A DNA stretch of 12,525 nucleotides, taken from the NCBI GenBank assembly GCA_025964455.1, contig JAOPYU010000265.1, positions 1 through 12,525 of the forward strand, written 5' to 3'. The translations under genes were made by a program, and so were the position numbers. Shown here piece by piece: positions 5,709-11,504 of this stretch. Source of the DNA: Thermoleophilia bacterium (GTDB taxonomy: Bacteria > Actinomycetota > Thermoleophilia > Gaiellales > SKUG01). Each line of letters opens with the position of its first letter. Positions within the stretch are counted from its first letter, which is position 1. A model generated the notes under the pieces. That model saw nothing but the letters and a program-made list of their open reading frames with translations, was not told where the DNA came from and ran no database searches.

Positions 5709-6533
5709 ATGACCACGACCGACGAGCAACGATTTCGGATCGGACAGGTCTGTGACCAGCTTCGGGGCGAGTTCCCGGACATCTCCATCTCGAAGCTGCG
5801 CTTCCTGGAGGACAAGGGCATTGTCGAGCCGACCCGCACGCCGGGCGGCTACCGGATGTACTCGGGCCCGGACATCGAGGCCCTGCGCGTGGCGCTGCAC
5901 ATGCAGCGCGACCAGTTCATGCCGCTGCGCGTGATCCGCGAGGAGCTGCAGCGACGGCTCGACGGCGGAGCGCCGACGGCGGCCGCGGGCCAGGCTGGCG
6001 GAGATGCTGCAGCCCAGCTGCCTGCGGGTGGCGTCGCGGCGCCGCGTCCGGTCGGCACCATGCCGGCGGCGGGCGAGGTTCGGCTCGGGGTGGAGGAGCA
6101 GCTCGTGAGCGCCGAGGCGCTCGTGCGCGCTGCCGGCGTCTCCCACGAGTTCCTGGAGTCGTGCCGCGCGGCGGACATCGTCACGGGCCGCCGCGACGCG
6201 AACGGTCTCGTGCTCTACACCGCTGACGAGGTCGGCCTCGTGCAGCTCGCGGGGCAACTCGAGAAGATCGGCCTCGACGTGCGGCACCTGCGCCAGGCGG
6301 CCATGGCTGCCGGGCGGCAGGGCGCGATCGTCGAGCAGTTCGGTGCAGCGATGCTGCGTGCGCCCGGCGAGGACGCGCGCGAGCGCGGCATCCAGGCGGT
6401 CGAGCAGCTCACCGGGCAGCTGGCCGAGTTCATGCGCATCGCATTCATCCGCGACGTGAAGGTCATGACGGCCCGAACGACCGGTACCAACCGCGCCGCC
6501 GGCGCCTCGCGGATCGCCGCCCCGCTCATCTGA
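5709..6533 (+). CDS. ftsR: MerR-family regulator, FtsR-like
   Basis: The 274-residue protein starts with a MerR-type winged helix (about 9-82): FRIGQVCDQL, then ISKLRFLEDKGIVEPTRTPG, then GYRMYSGPDIEALRVALHMQ. An Ala/Gly/Pro linker (86-125) follows, then a second helical domain (about 132-250) beginning VSAEALVRAAGVSHEFLE that resembles another DNA-binding-type helix bundle. This architecture and the site next to an FHA gene match FtsR, which in Corynebacterium activates ftsZ and controls cell size. No metal-binding cysteine pattern of classic MerR sensors is seen; Cys152 and Cys15 are isolated. The ATG at 5709 is preferred because the family begins close to the RFRIG motif. A GTG at 5682 in the same frame is possible, since AGGAAAGG sits 13 nt before the ATG, which is rather far. 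Confidence 0.82.
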   Translation: MTTTDEQRFRIGQVCDQLRGEFPDISISKLRFLEDKGIVEPTRTPGGYRMYSGPDIEALRVALHMQRDQFMPLRVIREELQRRLDGGAPTAAAGQAGGDAAAQLPAGGVAAPRPVGTMPAAGEVRLGVEEQLVSAEALVRAAGVSHEFLESCRAADIVTGRRDANGLVLYTADEVGLVQLAGQLEKIGLDVRHLRQAAMAAGRQGAIVEQFGAAMLRAPGEDARERGIQAVEQLTGQLAEFMRIAFIRDVKVMTARTTGTNRAAGASRIAAPLI

Positions 6534-6580
6534 GCCGCGCGCGCGACCGCCACGATCACCCCCACACAGAGGAGCTTTCG

Positions 6581-7108
6581 ATGACCGCTGCCAGCAACGA
6601 GTACGAGGCGCTCATTCGCGACGTGCCGGACTTCCCCAAGCCCGGCATCATCTTCAAGGACATCATGCCGATGCTCGCGAACGGCCCGGCCTTCAAGGCC
6701 GTGGTCGACGAGCTCGCCGAGGCCGTCGCGCCCTGGAAGCCGGATGTCGTGGTGGGTGCGGAGGCCCGCGGCTTCATGTTCGGCGCGCCGCTCGCCTACG
6801 CGCTCGGCGCCGGCTTCGTGGCCGCCCGCAAGCCCGGCAAGCTGCCCTACACGACCGTCAGCGCCAAGTACGCCCTCGAGTACGGCTTCGACGCCCTCGA
6901 AGTGCACATCGACGCGATCAAGCCCGGCCAGCGCGTCCTCATCTGCGACGACCTGCTCGCCACCGGCGGCACCTGCAAGGCCAAGATCGAGCTGGTCGAG
7001 CGCCTCGGCGGCATCGTCGCCGGCCTCGCCTTCGCCATCGAGCTCGACTTCCTCCACGGCCGCGACAAGCTCGCCGGCCACGACATCGTCAGCCTCATCC
7101 ACTACTAG
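6581..7108 (+). CDS. apt: Adenine phosphoribosyltransferase
   Basis: This cytoplasmic purine-salvage enzyme makes AMP and PPi from adenine and PRPP. The 175-residue protein has the family landmarks in order: DVPDFPKPGIIFKDI near the N-terminus (14-28), the EARGF motif (61-65), RKPGKLP (83-89), the SAKYALEYG flexible-loop region (94-102) and the PRPP-binding loop ICDDLLATGGT (121-131). The length is typical. A strong GAGGAG Shine-Dalgarno site at 6569-6574 lies 6 nt before the ATG. Only 47 nt separate it from the MerR gene and no promoter is evident in the gap, so read-through from ftsR is likely. The stop is 7 nt before copy 2 of the 48-bp repeat. Confidence 0.97.
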   Translation: MTAASNEYEALIRDVPDFPKPGIIFKDIMPMLANGPAFKAVVDELAEAVAPWKPDVVVGAEARGFMFGAPLAYALGAGFVAARKPGKLPYTTVSAKYALEYGFDALEVHIDAIKPGQRVLICDDLLATGGTCKAKIELVERLGGIVAGLAFAIELDFLHGRDKLAGHDIVSLIHY

Positions 7109-7115
7109 CTCATTG

Positions 7116-7163
7116 GATCTGGTTACGTTAGCCGTACCTGGTGCGGTCAACGTAACCAAAATC
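7116..7163 (+). repeat. 48-bp palindromic repeat, copy 2
   Basis: The arms GGTTACGTT (7121-7129) and AACGTAACC (7149-7157) pair perfectly. The pairing continues inward with CCG/CGG and further bases, leaving a very small loop, and outward with GAT/ATC. The element begins 8 nt after the apt stop, where it may limit read-through. Orientation is the same as copy 3 and opposite to copy 1. Confidence 0.88.
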
Positions 7164-7212
7164 ATGGGTTGCGATGGCTGACGCGACGCCTGAGACAGCA
7201 GCCGTGACGCAA

Positions 7213-7241
7213 TTGACACAGATGCTGTCCTGTCGTCGACT
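7213..7241 (+). promoter_or_regulatory. Promoter of the AbiEi/DUF559-like gene
   Basis: A perfect -35 TTGACA (7213-7218) is followed after 17 nt by TCGACT (7236-7241), a weak -10. Initiation near 7248 would give a leader of about 27 nt to the ATG at 7275. This is the best -35 hexamer I noticed in the window. Confidence 0.5.
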
Positions 7242-7274
7242 CGCACGTGACATCGAGTGCGCGAACCTGTGCGC

Positions 7275-8222
7275 ATGTCAGCCGTCGACCTCAGCCTGAT
7301 CGCCTCGCTCGCCGGCCAACGCCGCGGGCTGGTTGCCACGCGAGAGCTCCTGGCACGTGGGGTCTCGCAGGATCAGGTCGACGTGCTCGTTCGGACTGGC
7401 TATCTTCGCCGAACTGCCAGGCGCGGCGTGTTCCACGTCGGCTACGTGGATCCCACGCGGGAAACTACGTGGGCTCGCGCAGTGGCGATGGCTGGAGAGG
7501 GCGCGGCGTTGTCGCACGTCGCCGCGGCGCAGCTGCATGGGATCACCCGCCGCAGTGAACCCCGGGTTGATGTCACGGTGCCAGCGCAACGGCGACGGCT
7601 GGCTGGAGTGCGCCTTCACCGACATCGCCTGGGCCTCCCGTCGCTCGAGCGGACGGTCGTCCGTGGCATCCCGGTGACGACGCGGTGGCAGACCGTCAGC
7701 GATCTCGCCAGCGTCGTGCAGCCGGCGGAGCTCGCGTGGTCGATCAGGGAAGCGATGTTCCACGAACCTATCTCGACGCGGGAGTTGATCCAGATTCGCG
7801 ATGCGCGCTTCCAGCGAACGGGGGCTCCGTGCATCCGCGACGCGGTCTCGCTGTATCTCGTCGGAAGTTGCGGAGCCGACAGCTACCCGGAGATGCTCGC
7901 CATTGAGTACCTGACGGCCTCGGGCCTGCAGCCGACTTGCATCAATGTCCCGCTCCAGACATCGGCCGGGACCGTGCGTCCGGACCTCGCGTGGCCAGAG
8001 TTCGGCCTGGCGTTCGAACTCGACGGACGACAACACGACCGTCATCCGGATCGTCGGGACGACGCCCGTCGGACCGAGCTGTTACGCGACGCGGGGTACG
8101 ACCTGGTGCGCGCACGTGCCAAGGATGTTCTCCGCGACATCAACTCCGCGCTGCGTCCACTGGTCGACGAGCTGATCTCACGCCGTGAATCAGGTTACGT
8201 TAGCCGTACAGGATCCGGTTAA
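7275..8222 (+). CDS. AbiEi-type N-domain fused to a DUF559/Vsr-like nuclease domain
   Basis: The 315-residue protein begins with a winged-helix module like that of AbiEi antitoxins (about 5-60: GLVATRELLARGVS, then LVRTGYLRRTARRGVFHVG). A middle region (LSHVAAAQLHGI) typical of these proteins follows. The C-terminal domain is of the DUF559/very-short-patch-repair endonuclease type (about 203-300). Its PD-(D/E)XK-like residues are Glu206, Asp237 (RPDLAW) and Glu248-x-Asp250 (ELDGRQHD), followed by the RRDDARRTELLRDAGYDLVR helix-strand. No AbiEii-type toxin gene lies beside it. The ATG at 7275 is chosen; a GTG at 7257 is in frame. The last ten residues and the TAA stop are encoded by repeat copy 3. 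Third codon positions look less GC-saturated than in apt (an impression, not counted), which fits transfer. Function is unproven. Confidence 0.82.
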   Translation: MSAVDLSLIASLAGQRRGLVATRELLARGVSQDQVDVLVRTGYLRRTARRGVFHVGYVDPTRETTWARAVAMAGEGAALSHVAAAQLHGITRRSEPRVDVTVPAQRRRLAGVRLHRHRLGLPSLERTVVRGIPVTTRWQTVSDLASVVQPAELAWSIREAMFHEPISTRELIQIRDARFQRTGAPCIRDAVSLYLVGSCGADSYPEMLAIEYLTASGLQPTCINVPLQTSAGTVRPDLAWPEFGLAFELDGRQHDRHPDRRDDARRTELLRDAGYDLVRARAKDVLRDINSALRPLVDELISRRESGYVSRTGSG

Positions 8223-8235
8223 CGTAACCAAAATC
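8188..8235 (+). repeat. 48-bp palindromic repeat, copy 3
   Basis: The arms GGTTACGTTAGCCG (8193-8206) and CGGTTAACGTAACC (8216-8229) form a 14-pair stem with one G-T pair around the 9-nt loop TACAGGATC. This is the most regular copy. It lies between two convergent genes, contains the TAA stop (8220-8222) of the plus-strand gene, and ends 10 nt before the stop of the minus-strand gene. A bidirectional terminator role is possible, though no T-tract follows. Confidence 0.9.
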
Positions 8236-8245
8236 AGGGGGAGGG

Positions 8246-8863
8246 CTAGCTGGCGTCGAGCCACTCTGCGCGGGCGGGGCCGTCCCAGAGCTGGTGGCGG
8301 AAGTGCTCCTCGGGTTCGAGGTGCTCGCCGTCGAAGAGCTGGGCGACGAAGGCGATGTGGTCGTCGTTGTGCCACGGGACGTCGAGGTGGTCGCGCGTGA
8401 CGATGTTCACGGTGTGGCGCTCGCACGTGAAGCAGCGCACGAGCACGCCGACGCGGTCGATGCCGTGGTCGTGCTCGGGGGTCACGAATCGCAGCGAGCT
8501 GGGGAAGCCCGGCCGCATCGAGCGCTCGGGGTGGCACCAGAACGTCCACGGCCAGCTGCCGCGTCGCAGCTGCTCGGTCGCGCGCTCGCGCAGCTCGGTG
8601 CCGAGGAGCTCGCGTCGACCGGTCAGCAGGTCGGTGAAGGTCTCGACGCTGTCGGTGCCGAGCGGGTCCCAGTCCAGGCGGTCATGGGCGACGAGCGCCT
8701 CGTGGCGGCCACCGCACCCGCAGTCGAATCCCACGCGGAAGACCGCGGGGGAGACCGCGCCGCGCAACCGGCGCACCGTGCGGAAGGAGCTCACGGGCAC
8801 CCATTCCGTCGCGTCGCGCTCCGGGCAGCGGAGCGAGTACATGTTCCTCAACTGGTCGAACAT
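8246..8863 (-). CDS. Cysteine-rich protein of unknown function, probably zinc-binding
   Basis: I do not recognise this 205-residue protein. It has several potential metal ligands: Cys13, the pair Cys48/Cys50 followed by His54 (DCGCGGRH), Cys110-His111 (FWCHPERS), and Cys144/Cys147 with His150 (CFTCERH). The first CPERD and the later CHPERS are similar, hinting at two related zinc knuckles. There is no signal peptide or membrane segment, so it is likely cytosolic. The middle is a charged helix (87-102). The start at 8863 is supported by AAGGAG (8871-8876 on the minus strand) 7 nt upstream. It is convergent with the AbiEi/DUF559-like gene across repeat copy 3 and divergent from the RlpA-like gene. 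It could be a zinc-ribbon nucleic-acid-binding or redox protein. Confidence 0.75.
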   Translation of the reverse strand: MFDQLRNMYSLRCPERDATEWVPVSSFRTVRRLRGAVSPAVFRVGFDCGCGGRHEALVAHDRLDWDPLGTDSVETFTDLLTGRRELLGTELRERATEQLRRGSWPWTFWCHPERSMRPGFPSSLRFVTPEHDHGIDRVGVLVRCFTCERHTVNIVTRDHLDVPWHNDDHIAFVAQLFDGEHLEPEEHFRHQLWDGPARAEWLDAS

Positions 8864-8892
8864 CGGCGTACTCCTTGCGGCTCACATCGTCG

Positions 8893-8907
8893 GTTCCCCG
8901 TCGGAAC
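8893..8907. promoter_or_regulatory. Small palindrome between divergent genes, possible operator
   Basis: GTTCC (8893-8897) and GGAAC (8903-8907) are a perfect inverted repeat around CCGTC. The three GAGTG pentamers just downstream lie within 8910-8935. The 121-base gap between the divergent starts must hold both promoters. No clear -10 box was found for either direction, so this is only a candidate regulatory site. Confidence 0.3.
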
Positions 8908-8984
8908 TTGAGTGAATCCCTGAGTGGAGCGAGTGCACCGACCCGCAACGGGCCGTGGATTGCGCCGCGTCCAGCGTGCCCAGG

Positions 8985-10226
8985 ATGCTCAGCCTCGACG
9001 TCGCACCTGCCGATGTACTGCGCGTGAGGCCTCTCCGACACCCGATCGCCCCTGCGCGCGTTGCGCGAATCCGGCGTTGTGCTGCGGCTTGCCTCGCCAT
9101 CGTCGCCCTCGCTGCCACGCCGGCGTTCGCACTCGCCGCCGACGCCTCGACGACCGACCTCGCCCCGATCGCCTCCGTGCCCGACGCTCCGTCTGCCGAT
9201 CCCTTCGGCGGCGCGACCACGTCCGGCGGCGGATCGCTCGTACCCGAATCCGAGGGCGACCTCGCGATCGACGCCCCGGCCACGGATGCCGACGGCGAGG
9301 TCGCCGTCCCCGACGGATCGCTCGCCCAGCTGCGCCAGAGCCGCGCAGCACTCGACGCCCAGCGCTCCAAGCTCCAGGACCGCCTGCTCCAGCTCGAAGC
9401 CGCTCGCGAACTCGTCGAGCAGCGCCTCGATCGCGCGACCACGGCAGTCGCTTCGCGCCTCGTCGAGCTCTTCGAGGCCGACGAACAGGAACGCCTGTCC
9501 GCCCTCATGGCCGTGCGCGACGCCACCGATCCAGCGACCCGTTCCGACCTGCTCGACTCGCTGGTGCGGGCCGACTACCTGCTCGTCAGCGAGCAGGACG
9601 CCGCATCCGACGCAGCCACCATTGCCGCTGGTCGCGCCGGCGCCGTCCGCAGCGACGTCCTCGCGCTCGGAACCCGCATCGCCGCCCTCGACGCCGCGAT
9701 CGCCGAGCGTGCACCCCAGAGCGCCGACGACCGCCAGCGCGCCGCCGGCACGCGCTACTCGGTGGACGCCGACCTCGTCTTCGCGACGGGGCCCATCCCG
9801 GGCATCGGCTACTGGGGCGCCGTCGCCGACGGCGGTTCCATGCTCTCGGGCTGGAGCGGCTATGCCGGTGCGGCCCTCGGCGGCGTCGGCTGCACATCCC
9901 CCGATCCCGCCCTCACGGCGAGCGGCAGCATCGAGCAGGGCGAGGCTTCCTGGTACGGGCCCGGCTTCGACGGCCAGGCGACCGCCAACGGTGAGACCTA
10001 CGACCAGGAGGCGCTCACCGCCGCCCACAAGACGTTGCCGTTCAACACCATCGTGCGGGTCACGTCCTCGACCACCGGCCGCTGCGTGTTCGTCCGCATC
10101 ACCGATCGCGGCCCGTTCGTCGATGGCAGGATCATCGACCTGTCCCACGCTGCCGCCACTGAGATCGGCATGAGCGGCACCGCTCCCGTGCAGCTCGAAG
10201 TCTGGTCGGCTCCCGCGCCGAGCTGA
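8985..10226 (+). CDS. Secreted coiled-coil protein with C-terminal RlpA-like double-psi beta-barrel
   Basis: An arginine-rich n-region and hydrophobic core (AACLAIVALAATPAFALAAD) form a signal peptide, so the protein is exported. An acidic, Gly/Ser/Pro-rich stretch follows. Next comes a long coiled coil (QLRQSRAALDAQRSKLQDRL onward for about 130 residues) resembling the N-terminal part of PcsB/RipA-type peptidoglycan hydrolases, including the RLVELFEADEQERLSALM turn. The last 100 residues are an RlpA-like barrel: GEASWYGPGF, TANGETYDQEALTAAHKTLP and RITDRGPF. Glu, Asp and His of the NGE-x-YD...AAH motif match residues needed for RlpA lytic transglycosylase activity. Two cysteines (in GVGCTS and GRCVF) could form a disulfide. 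The start is uncertain: GTG 8955, ATG 8985 and GTG 9024 are all in frame and none has a good Shine-Dalgarno site; GTG 9024 gives the most typical signal peptide. It probably shares a transcript with the next gene. Confidence 0.85.
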   Translation: MLSLDVAPADVLRVRPLRHPIAPARVARIRRCAAACLAIVALAATPAFALAADASTTDLAPIASVPDAPSADPFGGATTSGGGSLVPESEGDLAIDAPATDADGEVAVPDGSLAQLRQSRAALDAQRSKLQDRLLQLEAARELVEQRLDRATTAVASRLVELFEADEQERLSALMAVRDATDPATRSDLLDSLVRADYLLVSEQDAASDAATIAAGRAGAVRSDVLALGTRIAALDAAIAERAPQSADDRQRAAGTRYSVDADLVFATGPIPGIGYWGAVADGGSMLSGWSGYAGAALGGVGCTSPDPALTASGSIEQGEASWYGPGFDGQATANGETYDQEALTAAHKTLPFNTIVRVTSSTTGRCVFVRITDRGPFVDGRIIDLSHAAATEIGMSGTAPVQLEVWSAPAPS

Positions 10227-10265
10227 TCGAGCAGGAGACCGCAGCTCGACGTCGAAGCCAGCCTC

Positions 10266-11126
10266 ATGACGTCGTCCCGGCCCAGCACCGACGTACCCGT
10301 GACGTTCCGGCGCGCCGTCGCGGGCATCCTCACCGTGGCCGTCGCCATGGGGTGGTTCATGGGCCCCAGCGTGCCCGCCAACGGCTTCGTGCTCCTGTTC
10401 GCCGCGCTGGTCATGGGCACCGCCTTCTTCGGCCGCGCCTTCGCACTCCCGGGCGCGGTCGTCCTGGTCGTCGCACTCCGTGCCGAGCTCCCGGTCGCCA
10501 TCGCGCTCGCCGGCGTCGTGCTCGTCGTGGGCGAGCGCGTCACGCACCTGCGCCGCCGCGTCGGGCGCTTCGTACAGCGCTCCTTCACCGACCGGCTCAC
10601 CGGCCTCTTCAACTACGACTTCCTCCAGGCCCAGGTCCGCTACGAGATCGATCGCACGCGGCGATACGGCGGCTCGTGCTCGATCCTCGTCCTCGACCTC
10701 GACCACTTCAAGCGCTTCAACGACACCCACGGCCACCAGGCCGGCAACCAGCTGCTGCGCGCCGTCGCCGACTGCGTCCAGCGCGAGAAGCGCGATTCTG
10801 ACTTCGCCGCCCGCTTCGGTGGGGAGGAGTTCGTCGTCCTCGTGCCGGGCGAGGCGACCGACGCCGTCCGGCTCGCCGAGCGGCTCCGTCTCGCGGTCTC
10901 GCAGGTGGAGCTGCAGCAGCTCGGCCCCGACGGGCGCGTCACGGTCAGCATCGGCGTGGCGTCCTTCCCGGACCAGGCCCAGAACGCCGCCGAGCTGTTC
11001 GAGCGCGCCGACCAGGCGCTCTACGTCGCCAAGGGGAGCGGTCGCAACCGAACGATCGTGTATCCGAACACGCAGGTCGTTCGCCGGTCCGCCAAGCCCG
11101 GCACCACCGCCGCCACCGGCTCCTGA
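10266..11126 (+). CDS. Membrane-anchored diguanylate cyclase (GGDEF domain)
   Basis: The product makes cyclic di-GMP from two GTP. The 286-residue protein has hydrophobic helices at about 15-33, 41-58 and 62-90, then a basic linker and short signalling helix (91-107). A full GGDEF domain follows from DRLTGLFNYDFLQ (109-121) through the metal/nucleotide site DLDHFKRFND (144-153) and HGHQAGN to the active GGEEF at 185-189. The inhibitory I-site RDSD (176-179) sits exactly five residues before GGEEF, so product inhibition is expected. The C-terminus is a short polar tail. No recognisable sensor domain is present; the membrane part may sense directly. The ATG at 10266 is 39 nt after the RlpA-like stop with no obvious promoter. 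It is the only c-di-GMP-making gene here and may feed the RsiG-like protein or the flagellar apparatus. Confidence 0.93.
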   Translation: MTSSRPSTDVPVTFRRAVAGILTVAVAMGWFMGPSVPANGFVLLFAALVMGTAFFGRAFALPGAVVLVVALRAELPVAIALAGVVLVVGERVTHLRRRVGRFVQRSFTDRLTGLFNYDFLQAQVRYEIDRTRRYGGSCSILVLDLDHFKRFNDTHGHQAGNQLLRAVADCVQREKRDSDFAARFGGEEFVVLVPGEATDAVRLAERLRLAVSQVELQQLGPDGRVTVSIGVASFPDQAQNAAELFERADQALYVAKGSGRNRTIVYPNTQVVRRSAKPGTTAATGS

Positions 11127-11140
11127 CGTCGCGCGTCAGG
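11122..11140. terminator. Shared hairpin containing both convergent stop codons
   Basis: CCTGACG (11122-11128) and CGTCAGG (11134-11140) are a perfect 7-bp inverted repeat around TCGCG. The left arm holds the TGA of the diguanylate cyclase and the right arm holds the TGA (minus strand) of the FlhB-like gene. It is probably a compact bidirectional terminator; no T-tract is present. Confidence 0.5.
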
Positions 11141-11504
11141 CAGCGTTGCGACGAACTTCGCGTCGCGCCTCTGCCGCCTGCTGATCCGCGTGGTAGGCCC
11201 ATGCGAGCACCTCGGCGATCACGCCATACAGGTCCGGCGGAATCTCCGCACCGACATCGATCGCGCCGAGGATCGAGACGAGCGTGGGATCCTTGCGCAC
11301 CGGCAGGTCGTGCTCGGCGGCCAGCTCGAGGATGCGTGCCGCGGTGTGACCCGAGCCGCGCGCGACGAGCCGTGGCGCGTGGTCCTCGTTGTCGTAGCTG
11401 AGCGCCGCGACCTCGATGTCAGGCGGTGCATCGGGGCCGCCCGCGCCGTCGCGCCGGCGCAGGTTCGCCGCGCGCAGGTCGTGGTTGGAGGAGTCCTCAG
11501 GCAT
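11136..11504 (-). CDS. Stand-alone FlhB C-terminal-domain-like protein (FhlB/YlqH type)
   Basis: After a polar 28-residue head the 122-residue protein matches the cytoplasmic C-domain of FlhB/YscU export-switch proteins: IEVAALSYDNEDHAPRLVARG (30-50), AARILELAAEHDLPVRKDP (55-73) and IPPDLYGVIAEVLAWAY (88-104). The membrane domain and the NPTH autocleavage motif of true FlhB are absent. Such short homologues (for example Bacillus YlqH) are found in flagellated bacteria and can partly replace the FlhB C-domain in controlling export of hook and filament substrates. The ATG at 11504 overlaps the end of the upstream FliK-like gene by 8 nt and has GGAG 4 nt and GGAGG 11 nt before it, so translation is coupled. 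A GTG at 11525 is also in frame. The assignment is strong; the need for it in motility is inferred. Confidence 0.85.
   Translation of the reverse strand: MPEDSSNHDLRAANLRRRDGAGGPDAPPDIEVAALSYDNEDHAPRLVARGSGHTAARILELAAEHDLPVRKDPTLVSILGAIDVGAEIPPDLYGVIAEVLAWAYHADQQAAEARREVRRNAA

Noticed and set aside
7116..7163. Each 48-bp repeat can be read in one frame as a short peptide of the form VTLA...VNVT.I.
   Set aside because: The frame has no consistent start, Shine-Dalgarno site or stop, and the base changes follow pairing between the arms, so a nucleic-acid structure explains it better than coding.
7275..8222. A complete AbiE toxin-antitoxin system.
   Set aside because: Only the AbiEi-like half is present; no nucleotidyltransferase toxin (AbiEii) lies on either side, and the C-domain is of the DUF559 type.
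2787..8235. The three repeat copies as a CRISPR array.
   Set aside because: They are kilobases apart with genes between them, in both orientations, and no cas genes are present.
8682..10736. A 684-residue minus-strand open frame opposite the RlpA-like and GGDEF genes.
   Set aside because: It has no recognisable motifs and a composition typical of the antisense of GC-rich genes, while both plus-strand genes have complete domain signatures.
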